Positions 16,555 to 26,500 of a stretch of 64,000 bases of DNA are shown piece by piece (position 1 is the first letter of the stretch; the number at the start of each line of letters is the position of its first letter). Position numbers and translations under genes: made by a program. The notes below the pieces were generated by a model, which was given only the letters and a program-made list of their open reading frames with translations, was not told where the DNA came from and did not search any database. Source of the stretch: Methanofollis fontis (lineage in GTDB: Archaea; Halobacteriota; Methanomicrobia; Methanomicrobiales; Methanofollaceae); the NCBI RefSeq assembly GCF_004297185.1, contig NZ_PGCL01000003.1, positions 62,001 through 126,000 on the forward strand, in the 5' to 3' direction.

Positions 16555-17625
16555 GTGACAGAAAAGGTCAGTACGACCGGAAAGTGCAGGAACTATATTC
16601 AGGGTGCGGCATGGGCGATGCTGATAGCAGTCGGGATGTTTCTTCTCTTTGCCGTATTGATGGAATTTCTGGAGACGTCGCTCGTATTGTCCTCGATTTT
16701 CATGCTGTATCTGGTCTACTGCTGGTTCATCCTGCCGGAGATCGACCGCAGGACCGGGAGGTCCGGGGCTGCACGTACGGCTGCGGAGACTGCATCTTCC
16801 GGAACGAAACAATATGATCTGAGTTTTTTCTCCCGGTTTCCCCCGTTCGCAGAGGTGATCGCATTCATCGCCATAACGGTCGTCTCCTTTCTCTTCCTGC
16901 ATATTCTGGTCCTTCTGATGCACGAGTTCTCGCATAGTTTTGTCGCGTACCTCCTCGGGGTGAAACAGGATCCGTGGAATATCATCTATGGAAACTGGAT
17001 CGGATCGCACTGGGATGAGAACGTCGATTATTCGGCTCTTTTTGACGCGGGGAGGGGGTCTACTGCGGCGGCCATTGCATTTGCCGGCCCCCTCTCAAAC
17101 ATCGTCCTCTTTTTCGTGACCGCCGGGCTCATGTCGGTGAAGAGCGTGAAAAAACACCGGTGGGCATACCACTCTGTGTTCTGGACGGGCATCATCACGT
17201 TCGTGATGGTCTTCGAGTACGTCTTTACCCGCTCTTTCCTGCAGAACGACGACTTCGGCAATATCAACCACGGACTCGGGATCTCGCCGTGGCCGATCTT
17301 CCTTGCCGGAACGATTCTCGGGATTCTCGGGCTGTACTATATTTTTGCCTATAAAATGCCGGAATACTACGCAATCGTGACCCCGCACGAGCGGTCACTG
17401 CAGTATGTGGCCGTATCGGCAGTATCCTTTGTGATATTCCTGTTCTACATCGGCCTTCGCATTACCGCCTTCCCGGCCGTCCCCGAGTGGTGGTGTGGCG
17501 TTATCGGCATCGTGGCGTTATTTATCGTTCCGTTCATAGCAGGCCCGGGGCGGAGATGGGTGCAGGAAGGCATGAAGCGATCTGCCGTGCAGGGTTCGCT
17601 CCCATCCGATCCCGAACACTCCTGA
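16555..17625 (+). CDS. M50-like membrane zinc metalloprotease
   Basis: A 356-aa polytopic membrane protein with about eight helices. The zinc-protease motif HEFSH (residues 123-127) sits in a hydrophobic segment, as in site-2 proteases and other M50 peptidases. FAGPLSNIVLFF resembles the conserved AGPxxN stretch after the active site, and an acidic DDFGNIN loop near 232 may supply the third ligand. The initiator is GTG with an AT-rich element about 28 bases upstream, suggesting a leaderless mRNA. It lies between the intact primase 3' end and a decayed copy of that end, so it may have arrived with the element. Substrate unknown. Confidence 0.72.
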   Translation: MTEKVSTTGKCRNYIQGAAWAMLIAVGMFLLFAVLMEFLETSLVLSSIFMLYLVYCWFILPEIDRRTGRSGAARTAAETASSGTKQYDLSFFSRFPPFAEVIAFIAITVVSFLFLHILVLLMHEFSHSFVAYLLGVKQDPWNIIYGNWIGSHWDENVDYSALFDAGRGSTAAAIAFAGPLSNIVLFFVTAGLMSVKSVKKHRWAYHSVFWTGIITFVMVFEYVFTRSFLQNDDFGNINHGLGISPWPIFLAGTILGILGLYYIFAYKMPEYYAIVTPHERSLQYVAVSAVSFVIFLFYIGLRITAFPAVPEWWCGVIGIVALFIVPFIAGPGRRWVQEGMKRSAVQGSLPSDPEHS

Positions 17626-17698
17626 TCATGGCGGCCGGTACGTGGCAGTCCCCGGCGTGAACCGGAACGCCGCCCCTTCCTCTGCCGGCGGTGGTGCT

Positions 17699-17870
17699 CC
17701 TGCCGGGCGTGCTGGAGCATCGTGAGTTTTCGCGGGTTTCGGCCGATCTCGGGCGCTGAACCCTTTGCGGGGAGGGGGGGGGGTGAGAAACGATCAGAAG
17801 GGTGGTCGCATGTTCTGATAACCCCCTCCAGACACTCGCAAGGGTGCTCGGGATGGGAGAGAGATCGGAT
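17699..17870 (+). pseudogene. Decayed second copy of the primase-helicase 3' end
   Basis: This stretch repeats 16182-16400 in degraded form: the CTGCCGGGCGTGCTGGAGCA run, ATCTCGGGCGCTG and the CCCCCTCCAGAC run after the stop codon are shared, but the frame has an early stop (TGCACC became TGAACC) and part of the zinc-finger coding is lost. It is what remains of a second element or of a duplication flanking the protease gene. Confidence 0.7.
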
Positions 17871-17878
17871 AGAGGAGC

Positions 17879-18088
17879 ATGATGCCAGGGTCTCACTGTA
17901 TCTATTGTGGTCTAGTAGGTCATGACGTCACCTTGGTTTGGCGGAGGCGCATAGACCAGTTAGACTATGAGGGAGAGGTGATTAGCAAGAAAAGGGGAAG
18001 GGTGAGGGCGTTCTGGTTTGGTGACTGTATGATCAAGAATGGATTGCAGATGGTATATGGGGCGGTGAATGGAAACTTTGTAGTATGA
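17879..18088 (+). CDS. Possible small protein with a CxxC motif
   Basis: A 69-aa frame starting at either of two adjacent ATGs after GAGGAG. It contains CIYCGLVGH and a basic middle (WRRRIDQL, KKRGRVRAFWFG) and no recognisable family. Base composition falls sharply after it. It may be real or a by-product of decay at the end of the element. Confidence 0.25.
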   Translation: MMPGSHCIYCGLVGHDVTLVWRRRIDQLDYEGEVISKKRGRVRAFWFGDCMIKNGLQMVYGAVNGNFVV

Positions 18089-18332
18089 TACATATTTTCA
18101 GAGGATTCATTAAATTATTCCAATTTAAGTGACAAAATTTTCAAAAATCTGAAAATAAAAACGAAAACATTAATAGTGGCCTTAACATAAAATGCTTTTC
18201 AGGCAACTAAAATTCACTAACTAAAATGACTAATATGGCCCATTATTCCGCCATTTCGTAAAAATGGAGAGTATTTTTATCGGCCCCGCTTCGAATGTAT
18301 GGATGATCGCATACTCGGAGATGTAATAGCCC
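18089..18332. other. AT-rich leader upstream of the defence operon
   Basis: About 245 bases, much richer in A and T than the host. No gene is seen. TTTTCA and TGAAAA around 18134-18151 form a small hairpin, and TATTTTTATC near 18272 is the best TATA candidate for the operon, with CGGAGATG serving as ribosome-binding site shortly before the ATG at 18333. Confidence 0.35.
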
Positions 18333-18809
<477 letters not shown>

Positions 18810-18810
18810 C

Positions 18811-20388
18811 ATGGATAGTGCATATGATAATACCAAGCCAGGAATTCTGGTCAAAGTCCGAGCTAAGGACATATCTGGTTCCCACTATGGGCACTATTCC
18901 TGCCCATTATGCGGGGAAACAGTTATTTTTTGTAGTGGAGTTTATCAAAAAGCGCATTTTCGTCATAAGTCCGGTTCAATTATTGCGCAGACATGTGAAC
19001 TATATTCTGGAAACCATTCGAAATACTCAGATTATGCTGACTATAAACTCAAACGAAAAATCTCTGGCCTTCCCTTCTATCTTAAACAGATTGGGGACTC
19101 CTTCAAATTATATCTCGGATTTTGGCCTGTGGAGGAATCAATTCTTAAAAAAGAAAAGCAAAGAGGACAAAAAGTAACGATCAAAAACGATAAAAATTCT
19201 GTGATGATGGACCTTGGAAAGGTCAGCGCAAACGAGGTTTACCACCTGCCCCTTTCATGGGTTGATGAATCATACAAGCTCATATATCAGGTACCGAAGA
19301 CCGCCCTCAATGAAATATGGGGAGAGAATACATCAAGAATATTCTCAAACGGCATACTTTTTAGAATCGGTGACAGTTACTCCCGTAGTATCAGTTTAAA
19401 TGGTGTCATCACTCCCAATACAAGTTACTACTATATCTCTCAGTATCCAGTCATCAACAAATCATTCCTCAAAGTAGAGGAGAGTCACCCACTTCTCATG
19501 GAAGGAACACCAAAATGGAGAATCTACAAAATCCAGTTTACCAAAGTCACCCCTGAATCATCCCATTATGCAAGGGAACATCATGTACAACTCCTAGAAA
19601 AACCTCCAGAACTCATCCCACTGTGGCCACCAAGCATTCAGAACAACCAAAAACAGATCTATCATAAAACAGGCCTCTGTACGTATCGTCTAAAATCATC
19701 TCATGAATCAGGAACATGGGAGATATTTATACTCGACAAAGATCAGATACCGTCAGATAAAAGGGAGATTTCCCTCCAAGATCCTTTTTTCTCAATTAAC
19801 GTGGACAAAAACATACAGTACCTATCGTTTTTTGATACAGACAGCGATCTAGAGACAGCCATTGTCTCAAGAGATGACAAAACAGACATCTCGTATCAAC
19901 AACCAGAGCTGGAACTAAAATGGATGAAGAAAAAAATCAAACCGGGATCAGAACTTAAAGCAAATAAAAATGCAGATCTCTCGATAGAATCCAACATGAA
20001 ATGTGACATTATTCGGATGAGAGATCACATTCCAAATCTTCTCTTCAGAAATAATCTTTCAGTCTTAAGTTTCCCAGATGTATCCAATGGAGATACTATC
20101 ATCATCAGACATGGACAAGACATTCTGACATCTCTTTTCTTCAGGAAAAACGAAAAAACTCCAGATTACAAAAATTGTAACAAAATTACAGATGAGGCAC
20201 TGTATCTGAAATTACTCAGCCTGAGAAGCGCTTTTATCGCAGTTCCATCGCAGTTAAAGTATATTGCTGCGGGGCTAGGCAACTATCCAAAAACAAGAGA
20301 ATACCTCAAAAATGCACTTAAAACAGGCATAATTCCGAATAAAGCAGCAGAACAACTCATTATGATCTACAATCAGGGAGAACTCTAA
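18811..20388 (+). CDS. First gene of Druantia-like operon: CoiA-type zinc-ribbon protein (DruB-like position)
   Basis: A 525-aa protein. Residues about 28-60 form a Cys/His cluster, CPLCGETVIFCSG then HFRHKSG, resembling the N-terminal zinc ribbon of competence protein CoiA. The rest has alternating strands and a run of aromatic and Pro residues (PPELIPLWPPS), no nuclease motif that I can name, and a helical C-terminus. It has low GC and begins two bases after the stop of the helicase stub; its own stop touches the next ATG. Size and place before a 721-aa, a 349-aa and a DruE-like gene parallel DruB of type I Druantia. That equation is inference from synteny only. Confidence 0.6.
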   Translation: MDSAYDNTKPGILVKVRAKDISGSHYGHYSCPLCGETVIFCSGVYQKAHFRHKSGSIIAQTCELYSGNHSKYSDYADYKLKRKISGLPFYLKQIGDSFKLYLGFWPVEESILKKEKQRGQKVTIKNDKNSVMMDLGKVSANEVYHLPLSWVDESYKLIYQVPKTALNEIWGENTSRIFSNGILFRIGDSYSRSISLNGVITPNTSYYYISQYPVINKSFLKVEESHPLLMEGTPKWRIYKIQFTKVTPESSHYAREHHVQLLEKPPELIPLWPPSIQNNQKQIYHKTGLCTYRLKSSHESGTWEIFILDKDQIPSDKREISLQDPFFSINVDKNIQYLSFFDTDSDLETAIVSRDDKTDISYQQPELELKWMKKKIKPGSELKANKNADLSIESNMKCDIIRMRDHIPNLLFRNNLSVLSFPDVSNGDTIIIRHGQDILTSLFFRKNEKTPDYKNCNKITDEALYLKLLSLRSAFIAVPSQLKYIAAGLGNYPKTREYLKNALKTGIIPNKAAEQLIMIYNQGEL

Positions 20389-22554
20389 ATGACTACTCAG
20401 GAAACCTATTGCTCATTATGCGTGACGATCCGCCATAAAAACAAACACACAGCACTTCTGCGCCTTGCTGATATCATATTTAGCAAAGAAAACAGTGGAG
20501 CAACAGGAGGCAGATTATTTCCCTTTAATAAGCGCTCTGATCTCTCACACATCAAAACCATTTCTATGGATCCTTATGAAGCAAAACCAAATGAACTGCA
20601 GATCTGGAAATGGGAGGTGCAACCAGATAATCCAAATAGACAACATTCCTATCGTACCAATGAAACATTTTATGAATTGATATTTCTCAATAATCCTAAC
20701 TTAAATTATGGGTTAATTTTCAAACCCCTCTCAATTTGGCATTTATTTGACATCCTTCTTAATGGGTTCATTGCTCCGCCCCAACACTCAGACTCATTCC
20801 TGTTGGTTGTTAATCAAACAGAAACTGAATATATCTGCCTCGAGTTCATAAAATCCTCCTACAGCCATGATGAAAATAAAATCATAGTTCATGAGAACAC
20901 TCTCTTAAAAGTGTACAAAATATCAAAATCAGATGTTATTGATACAAAAGATTATCTCAACAATCTCAATATCTTCAAAGACCACCTCGATCCAGAACTT
21001 CAACGTCGTATCATATATAAACGAAGAGATATCTGGGGAAGTCCAGTTGCAACCCTGCCCCTCAAGCGTTTCAGCAATCATCTTGCCGAATATCTCAGGC
21101 AAATTGCAACCCGCTTGTCTGGTCAGACCGGAGATCAAGAAGTAATCGAAGCCTTCATCAAGACCATCACTGAAAATGTAAATCCTGACTCCGACTTGAT
21201 CAAATTCTTGGAGGAATATTCACAATCAAACGAAGATACATATATCTCAACTCTTGGGAAATTTCCGCAATTTGAATCAGTATTTTCCTCGTACCTTAAG
21301 CAAACAGCAACAGATGAGAAGTTTATTGAGTTTATCGTGGAGCACTGCCCTTCCCTTCGAAAAAAATATCTTCAAATCCTAACTAACGGCTACCTCGACG
21401 AAGAAAAGCGGAAACTAGGACTTCAGTTGGCCCCTCTCAAAGATAAGATAGAAGAGGCAAATATAGAACTTAAAAAGAATAATAAACTAAAAAATGAGCT
21501 AAATGCTAAAATAAGCTCATTAACTGAGTCTTCGAAAAAAATACTTGCTCAAGTTAATGAAGCTAAAAAAATCAATCAGGATTTAGATGAGTTATTGAAC
21601 GGCAAGAGGACGGGATTATTACAAGAACTCTCTGTTCTGAAAAAAGTACTTCACTTGGGTGAAACCAATTTCGAGACATCCCCACAAAACGCAAACACAC
21701 CAGATCTAACAATCAGACCTGGAAATAATCTAGAATATATGGATGGAGTACCTCCAAAGGAGATTACCCAGCTTTTTGAAATGTATTCTCTCCTTCAGGA
21801 TAATCTCCCTGAACAGGGAAAAGATACACCAGACCTGTCGGAACTATCGAAGTTTATCTCTGCTTCGTACCTTTCTCATCTGCCCCTCCTATGCGCTGGA
21901 AACTCGGCGAATGAGATGGCTCGGATAATCTCAATATCATTCAAAAACCAGGCGCCTGACACCGTTTGCGTCCCAACAGGATACAGTAACTACTCTTCTC
22001 TGCTCAGTACCATCAAGAGATTAAAGAGTGACATTGTCATTTTGGAAAATGCAGTTGGTTACTGTGATGAATACTGCTACACCCATCTTGCCGCGGATAT
22101 TCCTGAAAAATACTTTATTTTCGTTGTTGAATTCGAAGAAACACTCAAACTCTTGCCAAAAGGCATCTATGCCCACATGGGACTGATATTGTGTGATAAA
22201 TTCTTCAAGACGCAATTAATGAACGATGAAGAGACCCGTCCAGGAGAAATAAAAGATTCAATCTCCCCACTTACTAACAGTGCTACCAGAATAAACCTTT
22301 TAAAAAAGATCTCAAATTTGACAATAGGTTCCCCAGCGTCAACGGGATATGTTAATTCGAGAGTAAAAATTCTAGAGGGGATTGCACAAGAGGGAGAACA
22401 GAGTTCTGAGTTAATAAAGACAATATATACCGAATTTGCATCCATCATCGAAGTTTATGGTCTTTCTGAAGATTACAGAGAAATACTTCAAAATAACGAA
22501 GACCCGTCGATCAAAGACTTCAGAGAAAGGCTTGGAGTGGGAAAAAATGAGTAA
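20389..22554 (+). CDS. Second gene of Druantia-like operon: coiled-coil protein with degenerate AAA-like domain (DruC-like position)
   Basis: A 721-aa protein starting directly at the previous stop. Residues about 335-425 are a long coiled coil (KIEEANIELKKNNKLKNEL and onward). From about 495 the sequence reads LPLLCAGNSANEMARII where an AAA+ P-loop would be, then SDIVILEN (about 547) in the place of Walker B, and YFIFVVEFEETLKLLPKGI like sensor 1. The P-loop lysine is gone, so it should not hydrolyse ATP. This fold reading is my inference. The coiled coil suggests oligomerisation or a tether to its partners. It ends with an eight-base overlap with the next gene. Confidence 0.6.
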   Translation: MTTQETYCSLCVTIRHKNKHTALLRLADIIFSKENSGATGGRLFPFNKRSDLSHIKTISMDPYEAKPNELQIWKWEVQPDNPNRQHSYRTNETFYELIFLNNPNLNYGLIFKPLSIWHLFDILLNGFIAPPQHSDSFLLVVNQTETEYICLEFIKSSYSHDENKIIVHENTLLKVYKISKSDVIDTKDYLNNLNIFKDHLDPELQRRIIYKRRDIWGSPVATLPLKRFSNHLAEYLRQIATRLSGQTGDQEVIEAFIKTITENVNPDSDLIKFLEEYSQSNEDTYISTLGKFPQFESVFSSYLKQTATDEKFIEFIVEHCPSLRKKYLQILTNGYLDEEKRKLGLQLAPLKDKIEEANIELKKNNKLKNELNAKISSLTESSKKILAQVNEAKKINQDLDELLNGKRTGLLQELSVLKKVLHLGETNFETSPQNANTPDLTIRPGNNLEYMDGVPPKEITQLFEMYSLLQDNLPEQGKDTPDLSELSKFISASYLSHLPLLCAGNSANEMARIISISFKNQAPDTVCVPTGYSNYSSLLSTIKRLKSDIVILENAVGYCDEYCYTHLAADIPEKYFIFVVEFEETLKLLPKGIYAHMGLILCDKFFKTQLMNDEETRPGEIKDSISPLTNSATRINLLKKISNLTIGSPASTGYVNSRVKILEGIAQEGEQSSELIKTIYTEFASIIEVYGLSEDYREILQNNEDPSIKDFRERLGVGKNE

Positions 22555-23596
22555 TACTCCCCTTCATACCAGAATGGGAGCAGATATGGGAATTACCTCA
22601 TTTACTGGCGAGGATCCAAATGCCTCCATCTCAAGAGTCACCTATTCTGCAATTGGTGAGTGGATAAAAGCGTCAGCGTACGATACTGATGTCAAAGACG
22701 ACGACGGCGAAGTCATAGGTGAAATTGGAGCTACCAAGAACCATATTACACGCAAGTGTGGAAAAATCCTTGATGCGTACCTAGATCTTTATCCAGATTT
22801 AAAAAATTGGTATTATCCAGCATCTGTCAATGAGACATTTAACCCGGTCACAGAGATACGGAAGCGTCAATTAACAGCAGGGATGCTTGTATCAGGAATT
22901 GAAAATACTCTTCAGTTTCCACCGGAAAAATGCACAAAAATCGCAGAAAATCTCTATCTCTACCGTGGAGATACCTTTCACAAAAAATCACAGATTGTCG
23001 GTCTTGGAAGCTATATCCAAAGACCATATCAGATACCGGTATGCTCATTTGAGGGCATGTATTCCACCCCCCAAATTTCTGCAAAAGACTATGTGATACA
23101 GTATGTCCAAAAAGTATGGAATAAATTTGCCAGAAGCGAGAATCCTCCGGAAACCAGGGAATACTTTGATTATAACTCACGAAGTGCATTCTGGAAATCC
23201 TGGAAAGCATCATATCCAAAAAGTGGAAAACTCACGGTCTATAAGGATAGCGAGTCTGATTACGGACTTGCCAGAGTCGACTCGTGCGAGATATACACAC
23301 TTGCATTCCCACATGCAGTTATTGAAACCAACGATGTAAGACGCTTCATGTATGGGATTCGGAAAATTGGAAAAAACCCTGCACGGGCTACAATAAATAG
23401 CATGGGCTCTATGATTCAGATTACTCTCCCCTCATACCTCCCTGATTTTGAACAAAACCTCCTCTACATGATGGCATGGCCCAAAAAGGACATCCTGGAC
23501 AGAAATGAGTACTTCTCTATAAAAGAACTCCTGCCAGCAATTGAAAAAATTCTCACAAATCTCGATATTACGATGACTTATGGTGATAGCCAATGA
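22547..23596 (+). CDS. Third gene of Druantia-like operon (DruD-like position), function unknown
   Basis: A 349-aa protein with ATG 22547 after GGAGTG; longer forms would lie wholly within the previous gene. No motif is recognised. Visible features are an N-terminal segment with GIGAT-like GEIGATKNHITRKC, a middle rich in Tyr and aromatic residues (SYIQRPYQIPVCSFEGMYS), and a C-terminus with MIQITLPSYLPDFEQNLLYMMAWPKKD. Its length is close to that of DruD in type I Druantia. It is linked by short overlaps (8 and 4 bases) to both neighbours, so its product is probably made in step with them. Confidence 0.6.
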   Translation: MSNTPLHTRMGADMGITSFTGEDPNASISRVTYSAIGEWIKASAYDTDVKDDDGEVIGEIGATKNHITRKCGKILDAYLDLYPDLKNWYYPASVNETFNPVTEIRKRQLTAGMLVSGIENTLQFPPEKCTKIAENLYLYRGDTFHKKSQIVGLGSYIQRPYQIPVCSFEGMYSTPQISAKDYVIQYVQKVWNKFARSENPPETREYFDYNSRSAFWKSWKASYPKSGKLTVYKDSESDYGLARVDSCEIYTLAFPHAVIETNDVRRFMYGIRKIGKNPARATINSMGSMIQITLPSYLPDFEQNLLYMMAWPKKDILDRNEYFSIKELLPAIEKILTNLDITMTYGDSQ

Positions 23597-26500
23597 CTGA
23601 TATTTACGGAGTCCAACACATACACAACACCTTACTTGAAAAGCTTAAGGCCTATATCCGCGCTCAGTACTTTGGTGAAAACACCCTTCTGCTGGATAAA
23701 AGCGACGATCTACTAGATCAAGATAATATCCTCTCCCAAGAACCATATATCGAGTCTAATACTCCCTATATCATATGCGAAAAGGGGCTGGAATCGGCAT
23801 ATATCCCTCAAAATATTAAAAATATCCTGACAACACTCTCTAAAGAGAATACCGGCGTCTTTGAAAACCCTTATTCCCACCAGATAGAAGCAATCGAGGC
23901 ATTCTATCGAGGGGAAGATGTCCTTGTAACCACTGGAACAGGTTCTGGTAAAACAGAATGTTTCATGTGGCCAGTAGTTGCCAATCTCATACACGAAGCG
24001 CAATCGTCTCCAGAAACATGGAAAATGCGTGGGGTACGCACTCTCCTCCTCTACCCGATGAATGCCCTTGTTGCAGATCAAATAGGCAGATTGCGGAAAA
24101 TGGTTGGAGACTCCGAAAACAGGTTCTATCATCTCTTTCAGAACCTTGCTGCAGGATCAAAAACATCGCGCCGCCCTCAATTCGGAATGTACACTGGTAG
24201 AACTCCCTATCCAGGTGAGACTAAAAAAAAGAAGGACCGAGAACTTGCAACAGCATTAAGAAATGATATTCTCTGCAAAGGAGAGGACTTCACCAAAGAA
24301 CTCAAGCATCTCGGCAGATACCCTGCAAAAAAAGACCTCCGGGAGTATGTAAACTATCTTGAAAAAGGAGTGCATCTGACAGATCCCGAAGATGCCGAAC
24401 TGATCACTAGAAAGGAGATGCAGAACAACTCACCGGACATTCTTGTAACCAACTACACCATGCTCCAGTATATGCTGATTCGAGACATCGAACAACCGAT
24501 CTGGAACTCTACAAGGGACTGGCTCCATGCATCCCAGGAAAACAAACTGCTCATCGTCATTGATGAAGCACATATGTATCATGGATCTGCCGGCGGGGAA
24601 GTTTCGCTTCTCATCAGGAGATTGATGTACTGTCTCGGAATAACCCGAGATCAGGTCAGGTTCATTTTAACTAGCGCAAGTATTCCTACTAATTCAAGGG
24701 AAAATATTGCATCTTTACAGAAATTCCTCCATGATATCACTGCAAGCGACAATGGCACGGATTTTACCATAATCACAGGAAAGCGAAAAAAAATCTCCAC
24801 AGAGATTTCTCTTGAAATATCCCCAGAAGCGATATCCAAACTCTCAATTGATGCGTTTCAGGGCGACACTCCCCAAAAAATAGAAGCGATAGCCTCATTC
24901 TGTCAAACTATAGGATTAAGAACTATACAGGAAAACACTCTGGAGGCATATTCTCAGTATCTCTATGAGAAACTACCGATCTATGCTCCAGTACAGCGTA
25001 TTATTGCCCAGACAGCAGGAAATGCCACAGATATTCACAACCTTGCTAAAATTGTTTTTCCAAGTACCTCAGAGGATCTTGCACTGAGAGCAACCCAGGT
25101 ATTGCTTGCTGTACTCCCGATTGCCAAAAATACAAAAGGTCAGGTTCTTTTCCCTGCACGACTCCACATGTTCTTCCGGGGACTTGAAGGTTTGTACGCA
25201 TGTACAAATCCTGATTGTCCTCACAGAAATACCGGTGATGGGATCACTCTTGGACAGTTATTTACCAGCAGTGGGCACGAAACCTGCGACTGTGGTGGAC
25301 AGATCTACGAACTGATAAATGATCGAAGGTGTGGGGCTTTATTTTTAAAGGCTTATATGGTGCATGAAAGTCAGAATGCCACGAGTATTGATCTCTGGCG
25401 ATCTCCGGGGGATTCGTATAGCAAGAATATGCGTGAGGTTCATCTCTACATCATCCCAACAGTAGGCACCTATCAGGAAAATCTAGAACATAACGAGGGT
25501 TGGATTAATCCATATACAGGTTTACTTCATCGAGATCCTTCCTATTCTGGAAAAACAGGTTATCTTCATGTGGCATATTCAATTCATGAATTTCCCAAAA
25601 AGCCTGGGCAGTTTACGTTCAAATCCTGCCCAAAGTGTGGAAAAAACCTTGATAAATCCAAATTATCCGATTTTGCAACCAAAGGAAATGAACCATTTTA
25701 TAACATTGTCTCATCCCAGTTGGAATCTCAACCACCCACAATCTTTGACGAGAAAAAACTCGAAAAACAACCAAACGCAGGAAGAAAGGTTCTGCTCTTC
25801 TCTGACAGCCGTCAAAGAGCCGCAACATTAGCAAAAGACATGACCCGATCAGCGGATGATGAAGCGGCAAGAGCTCTTTTAGTCCTTGCTGCATCCCGCC
25901 TTCAGGACTGGAGCAAAAAAACAGGGAGAGATCCAACCTTAGATCTGCTATACCCTGCATTTCTCGAAATTACCTATAATAACCATATAATGCTTTTTTA
26001 CGGGATGAATAAAAAAGATTTCATGGGCGGATGGGAAATCATTGCCGACTATATAAATCTTGCAAAAAAGCAATCAAAACCGCTAAATTACAGTAAAATT
26101 GCCTCTAAATTTACAAATAAACCGGGTTTATTCTCAGAACAACTTCTGAAAAACCTTTGTTCACCATATCGGTCTCTTACCGATTTGGGTCTTTGTTGGC
26201 TTGTTCCAAGTGACGAGGAAGACATTGAAAACTGCCTGGCCAATCTTGAGGAAGAAGACATCACCATGACACGTGATGAATTTGAATGTCTCTTCTCAAC
26301 ATGGGCCACACACTACTGTACCTCCGATTATGCGATTGGGGAAAGTATCGACGATGAGGTCAGAAGGAACATCACACGTTGGTCTTTTGGACGTTTAGGT
26401 ATAGAACAGACAAAACTCCGTACAATGCCAAGGTTTATTCAGAAGATTCTGAAAGAGAACGGGTATTCAAAAGAACAGATTGAAAAAATCCAACATATAT

